The position numbers and the translations under genes are program-made. Shown one piece after another: positions 1 to 10,940 of a DNA stretch of 64,000 bases. The notes under the pieces were generated by a model that was not told the origin of the DNA, made no database searches, and worked only from the letters and a program-made list of their open reading frames with translations. The first letter of the stretch is position 1. Every line of letters starts with the position of its first letter. The stretch comes from Macrosoma leucophasiata (taxonomy: Eukaryota; Arthropoda; Insecta; Lepidoptera; Hedylidae), in assembly GCA_036365455.1 (NCBI GenBank), contig JAWQUS010000002.1:3658001-3722000 (forward strand). The letters run 5' to 3'.

Positions 1-1137
1 AATGTGTGATTTTCATTTGTTTTTCGTACTGTCCAGATGAGTGAATCTAATGAAGAAATTCGATACATTTTAAAATTTTACTACAAATAAGGTAAAAATA
101 CAACGCAAGCCGCGAAAATAATTTGCGATGTTTATGAACCTAGTGCAGTGTCTGTGAGAGTAGCACAAATTTGGTTTAAGCGTTTTCAATCCGGAAATTT
201 TGATGTCAAAGATGCACCTCGCTCTGGTCGCCCTATTACGGATGAAATGGATGCCATTTTTGAAAAAGTGGAGCAAGATCGACATATCAGTAGTTACGAC
301 GTAGCTGAAGAACTGAGAATTGATCACAAAACAGTTTTGGCGCATTTGAAAAAAGCTGGGTACAAAAAAAAGCTCGATATTTGGATACCTCACGAGCTCA
401 CTGAAAGAAACCTAATGAACCGTGTACTCATTTGTGATTCTTTATTACGACGTAATGAAACCGAATCATTTTTGAAGAAGCTGATAACTGGTGATGAAAA
501 GTGGATCACGTACGACAAGAACGTGCGAAAAAGGTCGTGGTCAAAGGCCGGTCAGGCTTCACAGACTGTGGCGAAACCCGGGTTAACTCGCAATAAGGTG
601 ATGTTGTGTGAATGGTGGGATTGGAAGGGCATTATTCATTATGAGCTATTACCACCAGGCAGGACTATCGATTCTGAACTCTACTGCGAACAACGGATGA
701 GATTAAAGCACGAAGTTGAGAGAAAGCGGCCGGAATTGATCAACAGAAGGGGTGTGGTGTTTCATCATGATAACGCTAGACCTCACACATCTATAGCCAC
801 TCAGCAAAAATTAAGAGAGTTTGGCTGGGAGGTGTTAATGCATCCGCCGTATAGTCCTGACCTTGCACCTTCAGATTTCCACCTGTTTCGGTCTCTTCAG
901 AATTCTTTATGCAATGTTAGGTTAACATCACGAGAGGACTGCCAAATCCACTTGTCGCGGTATTTTGATGAGAAGTCCCAAAATTTTTATAGCAATGGGA
1001 TCATGTCCCTACCTACAAGATGGCAAAAGGTTATCGAACAAAATGGTAGATACATACTTTAGTTAAATTTAAATAAACTGTATTAAAAAATGTTTTGAAT
1101 TATCTTAAAAAATGAGAAGAAACTTTTTCCCCAACCT
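1..1137 (+). mobile_element. Mariner DNA transposon, 5' end beyond the window
   Basis: This is a mariner-family element. Its 3' terminal inverted repeat runs from about 1,109 to 1,137, ends in CCAACCT and is followed by TA, the usual mariner target dinucleotide. The 5' terminal repeat is not visible because the window starts inside the 5' untranslated part. The transposase frame covers most of the element. Whether it can still be mobilised depends on the missing 5' end and on a transposase supplied by another copy. Confidence 0.9.
37..1062 (+). pseudogene. Mariner transposase (DD34D), one nonsense codon
   Basis: Cut-and-paste transposase, which acts in the nucleus on its own terminal repeats. 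The frame opens with ATG at 37, meets TAA at 88-90 (codon 18), and is then open to 1,062, giving 342 codons in total, close to the usual mariner length. Visible motifs are a helix-turn-helix N-terminal region, WIPHELT in the linker, ITGDEKW with the first catalytic Asp, HDNARPH with the second and YSPDLAPSD with the third. Exactly 34 residues separate the second and third Asp, which is the mariner DD34D signature. Only the single in-frame stop breaks it; an internal start after the stop would lose part of the DNA-binding domain. The subfamily is not assigned. Confidence 0.9.
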
Positions 1138-1455
1138 ATATATATTATAAATAAAAATTATAAATAAAAATTAATCGCTTTGTTGCTTAGGGTGAAATTC
1201 GAGAACAGATGAATCGATTTCGCTATTCTTTTTGTGTTATATTTATATAATATAATACGTTTATTTACGTAATAACGTACCGTGCGGGCGTTGCTACGCC
1301 ATCAGCTAAAAATGTCAGTGGCGCCGTCTATCGAATTTGCCAACTCAGAAACCTTTGTGGGCTCATGTACAGCAACTTTGCTAAAGATATTCACATGTTG
1401 CGTAGTTTACAATTCTGTAAAGGACATACAGACAAACATTATTTGCTTGGTGGTA
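1138..1455. other. Spacer between mariner and LINE
   Basis: AT-rich sequence with no recognisable gene. Its right part, from about 1,290, could already be 5' untranslated sequence of the following LINE, because base composition rises gradually there. The exact element start cannot be placed by eye. Confidence 0.4.
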
Positions 1456-1940
1456 AGGCCCCTCCGGGATCTGCCTGGCTAGCTAACACCCTCAGGTCGT
1501 AATCTGCCGCTAAACGTCTTAGGACGTGTTCCGGCTTCCGAGCCTGAGAGCCAGTTCCCCCCCCCCATCCTTCATCCCATCCTTGAAGTGCGCCGTATTG
1601 TTCACCCCGGAAACCAGTTAGTGTAGCGACATCTTACGCTCAGAGGCGCAACATGTTGACCCGGGGGCCAGGGAGAGACGATGAAACGGTTATCCGCTGC
1701 CGCCCGCCGGTCAGTTGGGGACCCGAACCCAGGCCTCACTATTAACCTCTGGCCTGGGAGGCTGTCCCGCCAACCGGTGCAAAGTCCCGTGTGCAGTCGC
1801 CATGCCGGAGTAAGAGACCAGAGTGGGGCCAGGCGCCTGTGCACGGGGGGGGATCGGGGGTCCTTCCGTCCCCCGGGCCAGCAATTCGCACCACCTCTGA
1901 GAGTAGATAGTCTAACTCACTGACAATTTTTGTTCGTAGA

Positions 1941-2970
1941 GTGACCAATGCGGTGCACATCATCCTTCCTCTTCCACGAAACAAAAAAAACAAAAAAATG
2001 GTCAAACAAAAGAAGCATGAGTTTTACACAGCGGACACTCCCTCCACATTTACTGTGGACATGTGCAACATCAGGGGTTTACATACCAACCTAAACGCCG
2101 TTCATCATCACCTTGAAACGGCTAAGCCGGCCCTACTCTTTCTGACGGAGACACAAATATCCTCTCCTCTTGACACTGCGTACCTTTCTTACCCCGGCTA
2201 TACTCTGGAGAACACTTTCATTCGCCGCGCCGGGGTATGTCTGTATGTCCGAGAGGATGTCAGTTGTCGCCGTCTTGACCATTTTGAAGACAAGGACCTG
2301 TCGTTAAAGTGGGCGCGCGTGGAGTACGGTGGTTCTACCGGAATATACGCGTGCGTGTACAGGTCCTATAGCGGAGACGGGGAGACAGCTCGCTTGATCG
2401 AGCACATCCAACAGGTGGTCGACACGGTGTTTGCGCAGTATCCTTCTGCGGATTGGTGATTCTTGGTGACTTTAATGCACACCATACGAAGTGGTTGAGC
2501 TCCCGAATCACTGACTTCGCTGGCAGGACTGCATATGACTTTGCGCTGGCTAATGGGCTCACACAAGTCGTATCCGGGGGTTCACCCGGGTACCTGATGT
2601 CGAGGGTCACACCGTCTCTTTGCTGGATCTCCTGCTGACCTCACATCCTGCCAACTATCAGGTGATGGTCGAGACTCCTTTAGGATCCTCAGATCACTGC
2701 CTGGTATGCACGAAAACCCTCTTGTCGGTTCGGCCGCCTCTGCAGCCCTCTTCCACCTGGCAAGTGTGGCATTACAGGTCAGCAGATTGGGATGGACTGA
2801 GGGAGTTCCTATCGTCCTACCCATGGAGGCAGCTTTGTTTCTCGTCGGAAGATCCGAGCACGTGCGCTGAATCTGTAACCGATGTGATACACCACGGTAT
2901 GGAATGTTTCATCCCGCACTCTGTGGTATCCATTGGCGGTCGGTATCAGCCCTGGTTCGATAAGTCTTGA
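1941..2970 (+). pseudogene. LINE endonuclease (APE-type) region, broken
   Basis: Endonuclease that would nick target DNA for target-primed reverse transcription. Pieces in three frames together show the family order: an N-terminal CNIRGL block, LFLTETQ with the metal-binding Glu, a GDFNAHH block with the catalytic Asp and Asn near 2,460-2,480, and an SSDHCLV block near 2,690 with the terminal Asp-His. Frame shifts near 2,455 and 2,625 and a TGA at 2,968-2,970 inactivate it. Confidence 0.75.
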
Positions 2971-4870
2971 GCTGTGGCCTCTAACCATAAGCAGGAGACT
3001 TCCAGAATTCCGACTTCCAATGCTTCCGACTTGAAGAGAGTACTCAACGCTGCCTCCAGGTCCACAAAGCTCCGGATAGCCAAAGCAAAGTCCAAGCATG
3101 TCGGTAGAGTTGGCAGGAAACTGATGAGGCATCCTCCCGGGAGCCGTGCCTATTGGTCTCTTACCAAAGCTATCGAAGGGAACTTTTGTCGGTCATCCTT
3201 CCCACCACTGCGAAAACTTGATGATAGCCTGGCCTACACGGCAAAAGAGAAAGCCGATCTCCTGGGCAGCCTCTTTGCCTCAAACTCGACTCTTGATGAC
3301 ATGGGTGTCACAGCGCCTACCATCCCGCGCTGTGAAAGCTCTCGCTGTAAAAGTTGAAGATGTGCGCTCCCGAGCTTCCCCCGTTCTGACGCGCCTGTTC
3401 TCGCTTTCCTACGATCATGAAAAGGTACCGTCTGCGTGGAAGACAGCCCTCGTACACCCGATACCCAAAAAAGGGGATCGCAGTGACCCGGCCAATTACA
3501 GGCCCATAGCAATAACCTCCCTACTCTGCAAAGTCATGGAGCGTGTGATCAACACACAACTGCTGCAGTATCTTGAGGATCATCAGCTGATCAGTGACCG
3601 CCAATATGGCTTCCGTCATGGTAGATCTGCCGGTGATTTTCTAGTATATCTCACGCACCGTTGGTCTCACGCCTTGGACAAGAGTGGGGAGGCATTGGCT
3701 GTAAGCCTAGATATTGCTAAAGCCTTTGACCGGGTCTGGCACAGGGCACTTCTCGCGAAACTTCCATCTTACGGTCTTCCCGGGAGGTTTTGCAACTGGA
3801 CAGCCAGCTTTCTGTCTGAGCGTTTTATACAGGTCCTAGTTGACGGTCAGCGCTCAGACAGACTACCTATCAACGCTGGTGTGCCGCAAGGCTCTGTGTT
3901 ATCTCCCACGCTTTTCCTTCTGCATATCAATGAAATGTTGGAGCAAAACCCCAATTTTCATTGCTATGCGGATGACAGTACGGGAGATGCACACTACACT
4001 AGCCGTGAAAATGCTTCTCGGACGCTTATCAGGGAAAGCAGGACTAGACTTGTGTCTGAAGTCGAGCACTCTCTGGAGCGGGTCTCGGATTGGGGTCGAC
4101 TCAACTTAGTACAGTTCAACCCCTCGTTCACCGCTAAAAAAACCCCATTCACTGTAGCACCACAGTTCCAGGGCACTCCGCTCGCCGTTGGTAAGAGTAT
4201 TGGTATCCTGGGCTTTGACATATCGAACGAAGTGCAATTCGGGAGTCACATTGAGTGTAAGACCAAGTTGGCATCCAAAAAGCTAGGGGTGCTTAACAAG
4301 GCGAGGCAGTATTTCACATCGGGGTAGCTATTACAGCTTTGTAAGGCCAAGTGCGGCCCCATCTGGAATACTACTCTCATTTGTGGGCGGGAGCCCCCAA
4401 ATGCCAACTTGGTCCACTTGACTCCCTACAAAGACGCGCCATTCGTATTGTTAACGACCCAGGACTTACTGACAGGCTCGAACATCTGAGCCTGCGCCGA
4501 GACTTTGGGAGTCTTTGCATTTTATACCGTCTCTACAATGGCGAGTGCTCTGTTGAACTGTTCGACATGGTGCCACCGTCTCTTTTCCTACACCGTACTA
4601 CCCGCTGAAGAGAGAAGTTCCACCCTCACCGACTGGTCACCTGACAATGTTCAACGGTGCGGTTCTCACGTTCGTTTTTGCCCAGAACGTGTAAATTGTG
4701 GAATGAGCTTCCCTCGGAGGTGTACAATATGGGGTTCTTCAAAAATGGCGTCAAAAGAGTCCTTCAGGGCTGGCAGCGCGTTGGCGACGCCCCTGGTGTT
4801 GCAAATGTTTAAAGGCGACGGTGACTACTTTCCATCAGGTGGCCCGTCTGCTTGTCTGTCAATCCTTTGA
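2971..4870 (+). pseudogene. LINE reverse transcriptase region, broken
   Basis: Reverse transcriptase of the same LINE. The longest open stretch is about 3,340-4,327. It shows NYRPIAI, the finger-palm block DIAKAFDRVWH, GVPQGSVLSP and the catalytic YADD at 3,965-3,976. Beyond the stop at 4,325-4,327 the C-terminal domain continues in another frame (RPHLEYYSHLWAG, then a KLWNELP-type block lying in shifted frames). At least two frame changes and one stop show that it is non-functional. Confidence 0.8.
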
Positions 4871-4880
4871 CATAAAAAGT

Positions 4881-5587
4881 TATATATAAAAAAGATTGTT
4901 TGGCAAAGTTTTGTTTGCAAAAATATAAATAGATGCATGAAAAATTAAAAAAATTAAGAATAGGTAGTAACTTAACGATCATACACTATCTTTTCTGGTC
5001 TAGGTAAATATTATAACCGCTATTATAACCGAATTCTCAAACCTCACTTAATTTTGAGCGACCCACAAACAAGCTATCTCCATCATTTGCACGTGTTTTA
5101 TAGAATCCAAAATACTTAGTCTCACTTACATTTCAGTGACGTTTCAGGATATGGCCATAAAAATTAAATAAAAAAAACTGAAACTCATCTTCGAAATCTT
5201 AACAGCAAATATATTTTTGGCTCCGAGCTCCCATATTTATGAGATAAGCAATTCATTTTTCCTTCTCTTTAAATTTTCCGCCATCTTGCCCGAGAGGCGC
5301 GTAATGACGTTTACGGGTACAATGACGTCATAAAGCGTGGTTGAGCCTCGTAATGCGCTAAAGCCTTCACACCTGCTACTAAGTCTTCTCAATGCCTTTT
5401 AATGTTCTTATTAATCTTAATTGTTGCTGTTTAAATTATGTGGCAATACCTAAAACATTATTTTAATTAGGTACCTATTATTTTCGAATCTATTTAACTA
5501 CGCAAATTCACGCCTGTTTTGTCAGAAGGGGTTGATAGATGTATAAATTCAAACATACTTAATACTCATGTAATATCATGAACCACT
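4881..5587. other. Unannotated AT-rich spacer
   Basis: No coding frame or recognisable repeat end is seen here. There is a slightly GC-richer patch near 5,280-5,370 without a motif I recognise. Confidence 0.4.
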
Positions 5588-5630
5588 AAGGCTGGGTTGC
5601 ACCAAGATATTTGTTAAAATTGAAGTTATT

Positions 5631-5917
5631 GTGGTAGAGCTTCAGCGACGGAGCTCGCGGGAGTAGGCACCACCGCATTAGGTACCTTATATACTTGCCG
5701 CTAAATGGTAGTATTCAGCACTATCGTGTTCCGGTCAGGTGGTAATGTACGGCCCTGTAATTTCCGGCACAGAGGCATAACACCTTAAGCCTCAGGAGTG
5801 GTAACGCATCTGCATTTTGACCTTGGTCTTTGTGTAGGGCTATAAACTGCAGTCAACACTTAACATCAATATGAATTGCATCCTTGCTTTCCACTTCGGT
5901 TACATTAAAAAAAAAAA
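5631..5917 (+). repeat. SINE-A copy, near full length
   Basis: Member of the commonest dispersed repeat in the window (called SINE-A here): about 290 bp, starting near GTGGTAGAGCTC and ending in an A-tail. This copy starts at the edge of the left terminal repeat at 5,588-5,630. Confidence 0.8.
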
Positions 5918-5973
5918 TCTCTAACTTAAAGAAATCTATTTTATTTTTAAAGAAAAATGGAAAGAAAAATTTG

Positions 5974-6047
5974 ACTTCAGGCGAGGCTCGAACTCGCGAC
6001 CTACTGGGAATCTAGTCCAGCCGCTCTTCCAATTGAGCTACTGAAGC
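5974..6047 (-). repeat. tRNA-like sequence inside a dispersed repeat
   Basis: The 74 nt on the minus strand fold as a cloverleaf: a 7-bp acceptor stem (GCTTCAG with CTGAAGT), a D arm containing an A-box-like TAGCTCAATTGG, and a T arm with GAGTTCGAGCC as B box. An anticodon loop CTAGATT would place AGA at the anticodon, but there is no long variable arm as expected for serine, and one anticodon-stem pair is mismatched. The same unit with shared flanks occurs at 60,687-60,760, so this is a repeat-borne tRNA relic rather than a resident tRNA gene. Confidence 0.65.
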
Positions 6048-6198
6048 CCTGCCCGATTTGTCAAATCTTTCCTTCACATCTATTGCATTGCTTTATGGTA
6101 GCAGTAGCGCCAACTATTACCAACTATGCTAGTTAGGCAACCGATATAATAGACTTTTCAGTTTATTAAATATCGTAAAGAAGTCGCTTTTACCCTTA

Positions 6199-6456
6199 AT
6201 AATTGTTTTTATATTATTTCGCATTAACACATGCTTGTGAAATATATTTTATTTTTAAAGAAAAATGGAAAGAAAAATTTGACTTCAGGCGAGGCTCGAA
6301 CTCGCGACCTACTGGGAATCTAGTCCAGCCAGTCGTCTTTCCCAGTAGGTCGCGAGTTCGAGCCTCGCCTGAAGTCAAATTTTTCTTTCCATTTTTCTTT
6401 AAAAATAAAATATATTTCACAAGCATGTGTTAATGCGAAATAATATCAAACAATTA
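6199..6456. repeat. Near-perfect 120-bp inverted repeat (palindrome)
   Basis: The left arm, 6,199-6,318, is the reverse complement of the right arm, 6,339-6,456, with a 20-bp loop. Only a small mismatch/indel near the outer ends is seen. Each arm contains the 3' half of the tRNA-like unit and its flank. Confidence 0.85.
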
Positions 6457-6547
6457 AAGAAATCTGTTAAAATAAGGGAAGGATATGAAATGTTCCAATA
6501 ACTTTAACTTCAACAAATATCTTGTTGCAACCCAGCCTTGGAATGCG

Positions 6548-6760
6548 CCAGTTACATTTTGTTCTACATTAGCCATAGGAGTTGGTGGCGGGACTATTGA
6601 CATCTCTGGCTATATTACCAAATTCCGAATATGACTGGGCAACTTAAAGAAAATGGAAAACCCCCATGAGCCCTCTACCCGGGGATCGAATTTAGGAGTT
6701 TGAAGGTAGCGGCACTACTGCTACGCTGAAACCTGGGTTACATCTCTAGCTCGGAAGGAC
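6548..6760 (-). repeat. SINE-D copy (tRNA-headed), diverged
   Basis: This matches the minus-strand SINE at 36,953-37,257 in order: a body containing GACATCTCTGGC and ATTACCAAA, then CCCTCTACCCGGGGATCGAA, then a tRNA-like head. It is clearly older than the 37-kb copy. Confidence 0.55.
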
Positions 6761-7320
6761 TCTGTTGTTTGAATTTTGGAATACGTAAATTTCGCAATGT
6801 GACCCTCGAATTTCGGTAATGTGGCCGGAAATATTAATAGGCCGATATGGAATAAAACTTAATAGGCAAATTGTGGCTAAATTGCATGTTCACTTAAATG
6901 CATAAATTTACCTCTGACCATCGCGTCAGATACAGACGAAGAAGAACGTTATTACTCCTTTTAACCAAAATTAGACGAATTTTTTAAATCCTTAAATTTC
7001 CGCAAAATTATCCTTTCAAACTCGTGCAAAATGTTTTTTATCCGCCAAAAATATATTAAGGGACACCTGCCTCTCATTCAAAGAACACGCTTTAATTATA
7101 AGCTGAAATATTAAAAAGCCCGCTAACGCCTCATCTTACCATCAGATAAGCCAAGGATCAAAATTTTATGAATACTAAACATTCATGGGCAGGTTAAGCC
7201 TTATTTAAGGTTATAGTAACTTTTTAGGGTAGAATAATTGAGTGAAATTTTGTGTGCATCGTTAATGGGAAACGGCTTGAATACTTTCTGTCTTCAAATA
7301 TTTTAAGAAGAAAGTGTATC
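6761..7320. other. Unannotated AT-rich spacer
   Basis: No gene, structured repeat or known element end recognised. Confidence 0.4.
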
Positions 7321-7321
7321 T

Positions 7322-7475
7322 ATCTCCATGCAAGGTCCCTAACGGCGTAGGCAGAGAGTGTAGAGCGCTAGATATCCCGGTCCTGACATACCTCTCGAGC
7401 CTCGTCCACTTTCATCATTCTCTTCATACATGCACGCTAATTCCTAAGACTTTTGACTCCATCATCAAACAGAAC
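7322..7475 (-). repeat. Dispersed repeat C copy
   Basis: Minus-strand copy of a repeat also found at 23,583, 30,325, 50,294 and partly at 46,786 and 38,905. In forward orientation the family carries GGAATCGGCGTGCATGTATG near its left end, GATATCTGGCGCTCTAC in the middle and a CATACATAC tail. A tail of short tandem repeats is typical of 3' ends of RTE-like LINEs, so this may be a LINE 3' end or a SINE using it. Confidence 0.55.
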
Positions 7476-7690
7476 TCGACCTATGTGGTCATGGTAAGTC
7501 AGTCTTGGTCTTCCTGGGCTTCTGCAACAATCCACATTCGCATTGTCGCAAGAAGAAAGTGAAATAAAAAAATCGTTCAGCATTCAAACCTACAACCTTC
7601 GGTAGATTCCTTTGTCGGACCCATGGGAAAAGACGTCAACAATTATTTTCCATCTACTTATGCCGGAGAATTCTTCCGCTAGTGCAGTTT

Positions 7691-7936
7691 ACTGGTGGTA
7701 GAGCTCCAGTGACGGAGCTCGCGGGCGTAGGCACCACCGCATTACTGCTTACATACTTGCCGCTAAATGGTAGTGTTCAGCACTATCGTATTCCGGTCAG
7801 GTGGTAATGTACGGCACTGTTATTTCCAACACAGAGGCATAACACCATATGCCTCAAGAGTGGTAACGCATCTGCATGCATCACTTTACATCAATGTGAA
7901 CTGCATACTTATTTGCCACTTCCATTACATAAAAAA
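7691..7936 (+). repeat. SINE-A copy with internal deletion
   Basis: It starts ACTGGTGGTAGAGCTCCAGT and ends CCATTACATAAAAAA. About 40 bp are missing after GCATCTGCAT compared with full copies. Confidence 0.85.
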
Positions 7937-8430
7937 GTCAGTCGACCGAACGGTCAAACTGTTGTTTAGTATCCCGCTGGCGGGCTCTCGCTACTAAACA
8001 CTTTTTATAGGCCCCAGGAGTCTTGATCTTGAATCGTCAAAATGAAGTTTATTTGGAGTAGCTCCCGTACGCCTGTGAGGATGTTATTTTTTTCTTTCGC
8101 GTCACCTGTATTGCAAGGTGTCGTTGGATAGCTCTTTCAAAATATTGGGGATTTCGAAACATCTTTTTTTATTAAGTAACTCATTTGTTTGTGAAAAATT
8201 ATGTTTTATAGTGGCATTTTTGTAACCTCTCTGCTAGGTGGCTATACGGTGATGTTTGGTGAAAAAAATCACGGTAATAGTAGGTATACGCCTTCGCTTT
8301 TTTTTTTTCATTCAAGGCACATCAATGTTAGCATATTTAAAATATTAATAATTTACACTTTATGTGGTGTTTTAGTTGTATATCAAGGAATAGGTTCAGC
8401 CTGCTTTGTAATTTGTAATGCACTGATAAA
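7937..8430. other. Unannotated spacer
   Basis: No gene or repeat terminus recognised. Confidence 0.4.
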
Positions 8431-8750
8431 TTAGGACCTATCAGAATACCAGCGCTGGAAGCAGTACTATATAATAATAATAATAATCCGGGGCCACACC
8501 TCTCGACACCCCCAGCTTCTTTCAACAGTGTTGCCCCCTGTCGACCATCGGGTTGGCTGTTTGGGGGGCCCACCAAGGAGAGGCGAGTCACCACCTGCCT
8601 AAAGTAGGATTCGATAATGTGAGATGTTGAATATAGGCAGGTGCCGGATCTCACTCCATAGGCCCAGCCAGCTAGTCCCCCCAGTTCACCCACATAGCCC
8701 AAAGTTTGGCAAATCACTTTTCATTACAATAGTCCCATTATATTCTGCGG
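8431..8750. repeat. GC-rich repeat fragment with (TAA)n
   Basis: A sharply GC-richer block in AT-rich surroundings. Its left edge, CCTATCAGAATACCAGCGCT followed by an (ATA)n run, is shared with a fragment at 47,920-48,050, so this is probably the 3' end of a retroelement on the minus strand. No RT motif remains. Confidence 0.45.
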
Positions 8751-9244
8751 GGTCTGTCTGTGTCTGTATTAACTATTGATGCAGTCAGAGAGAGGTCCCG
8801 CCGAATATAACTCATTACAAAGTAGATCAAAATTCTCGAAAGGGCCTCTACGTGTTGGACCCCCCATGTCCCCGCGCAAGCCTGACAAAGGTCCGGGGTT
8901 CAAATTTTACCCCGTGCTGACGAGAGACATAATAATAAAATTCATTTATTTGCTACAAAAATATCACAAATATTACAATGTGCATCTGCGTCTGAACTAA
9001 GCGACAAGCTTGTATCTCAGACAGCAGTGCTCTTTCATCCGAAGGATAACAATTGCTTATAGCAAAAAAATTGAATAGTATTGGTCCTTAAAATAAAACC
9101 ATAAAACTGTTTTAAATAAAGAAAAGTAGAAATAAAAAACAAGTGTGTCTAAAGTACTATATGTAGGTATATGTAAACCAAAAAATATAAAATATAAATT
9201 GGTAAGAATGGATAAATCATTAAAACCTAAAAACCATCATTGCT

Positions 9245-9400
9245 TGTCCTTTATCACACACATTTTAAACCGGGTCGTTCCGCGATACTATTTTCGATAA
9301 AAATATACGTTTTATACCTTAATTTCGACGTTTCGGCTCGATTGCACGAGCCGTGGTCGCGGGACACTACGTACCAATTTATTCTACTGCACACCGAGAC
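9245..9400. repeat. Possible Penelope-like element terminal fragment
   Basis: Contains TTCGACGTTTCGGCTC followed by GCCGTGGTCGCGGG, resembling the sequence at 32,300-32,345 that sits next to a Penelope-like coding remnant. No coding part is present here. Confidence 0.4.
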
Positions 9401-10155
9401 AATGGTACCATTAACGCTGTTACTAGATAACAATGAAGCAAAGGAGAATAAGAAGTCGTAGCTCGGTCGTAGATTAGGTATATGAAGTACCAAGTGTCTT
9501 TAGAACTTCTTAAATTCCATATTTTTACTCGTTTAATCACATGCCTTTATAGGCAGTCGTACCTCAAAGTATAAATTAAGGTTTGAGGATAAAACAACTC
9601 AGACCGCCAACGCAACGCAATGATTAGGTATAGGCAACGTCATTCATTTATCATGTGAATTATATGCCTGTTTGCCGCTTTATGACATAAAAACCATAGC
9701 TATATCCCAATAAATATATTAATTGACAAATTAAAGACGACGAAACGACAAGACACGTAAACGACCAAAAGATATCTCCAAACTCCGAAACATAAAATAA
9801 ACCATCAAACCGAACGTCAGCACGTCTTAAGCCGACAAAGATCGTCGTATCGGCACAGGGGCGCACGTGATCTGATTTATGCTCGGACGTACGACACGAC
9901 GGTGCACGCCGATAAATATAATTGTGCCGATCCGACCCACCCAGATCGCGACAAGTGTGTAAGGCTGTTTGCATAATGTTTCCTTTGCCTTCAACGCGAT
10001 GGAAGTAAAAAATAATCGTTTAACTTTTTTTGCTCGCTTTATAGCCAAGTTGGAGGTAAATTCGTAATAAAAGTAGCAAATAAGTATACGGTTCATATTG
10101 ATGTGTGAATACCATAAAGCTATAGACTTTGTCTATAGCTTTATGCAAACAATAC
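9401..10155. other. Unannotated spacer
   Basis: A GC-richer stretch at about 9,830-9,980 contains two copies of a GTGCCGAT-type word in opposite orientation, but no clear terminal repeat or frame. Confidence 0.35.
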
Positions 10156-10441
10156 TTTTTTTTTATGTAATGGAAGTGGCAAACAAGCATGCAGTTCACA
10201 TTGATGTTAAGTGATGACTGCAGCCTATAGACACCCACATGAAGACCAAGGCCAAAATGCAGATGCGTTACCACCCCTGAGGCCTAAGGTGTTATGCCTC
10301 TGTGCCGGAAATTACAGGGCCGTACATTACCACCTGACCGGAACACGATAGGGCTGAACACTACCATTTAGCGGCAAGTAAATTAGGTAATGCGGTGGTG
10401 CCTACGCCCGTGAGCTCCGTCACTGGAGCTCTACCACCAGT
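10156..10441 (-). repeat. SINE-A copy, full length
   Basis: It starts with a T-run (the reverse complement of the A-tail) and TATGTAATGGAAGTGGC, and ends at GAGCTCTACCACCAG. All family landmarks are present. Confidence 0.9.
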
Positions 10442-10730
10442 AAACGTTTTAATAAGTATTCAAAGCACCACTTTGAATACATAATAAAATTTGAAGCAAT
10501 AAAAAATTGTTGCTGTCCTTATCATTGAGAAAGAAAAACAAGAAATTGCTTGTCTTTCAAAAGAATCTAGACCTGCGACAAAAAAAAAGATCAGACAATC
10601 GTTATTTCATGCTAGAGATTTCGAAGTGTTGCCTCCATATTCACTGACTTTTCGGCGGCTTTTGATGGCAAATAGTATGATAAATTGTCACTTCAAAGAC
10701 TTTAGTTGTTTTTATTTTTATATAAAGAAG

Positions 10731-10940
10731 ACGTCTACATAAAAACCAGAGGTCAAAATGCAGATGCGTTTCCACCCCTGAGACCTAAGTTGTTATGTCT
10801 CTGTGATAGTTACTACGGGGCCATACATTACCATCTAACCGGAACACGATAGTGCTGAACACTACCATTTGGCTGCCGATAGAGTTAATGCGGTGGTGCC
10901 TACGCCCGCAAGCTCCGTCATTAGAGTTCTACCACCAGTA
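10731..10940 (-). repeat. SINE-A copy, older subfamily
   Basis: Has the diagnostic older variant CTCTGTGATAGTTACTAC in place of CTCTGTGCCGGAAATTACAG, and lacks the A-tail side. Confidence 0.75.

Larger units (their letters stand above)
1456..4880 (+). mobile_element. Degenerate non-LTR retrotransposon (Jockey/CR1-like)
   Basis: A GC-rich retroposon copy about 3.4 kb long. It has a GC-rich 5' leader (about 1,456-1,940), an apurinic-type endonuclease region, a reverse transcriptase region and a short AT-rich 3' tail near 4,870-4,900. The same 3' coding end recurs as a short minus-strand copy at 17,650-18,055. The coding part is broken by frame changes near 2,455, 2,625 and 3,340 and by stops at 2,968-2,970 and 4,325-4,327, so this copy is not autonomous. 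Clade assignment is from the look of the RT and the C-terminal region and is not certain. Confidence 0.8.
5588..6539. mobile_element. Nest inside a 43-bp-TIR DNA element
   Basis: Two inverted repeats of about 43 bp, at 5,588-5,630 and about 6,497-6,539, both begin AAGGCTGGGTTGCA and differ at only a few positions. They look like the termini of a non-autonomous DNA transposon. Everything between them is other repeats: a SINE-A copy placed directly against the left terminus, a tRNA-bearing repeat on the minus strand, and a large palindrome. No transposase is present. The superfamily is unassigned. Confidence 0.65.

Noticed and set aside
6203..6433. Opposed open frames of 70-76 codons
   Set aside because: Product of the palindrome, with each strand reading the same repeat.
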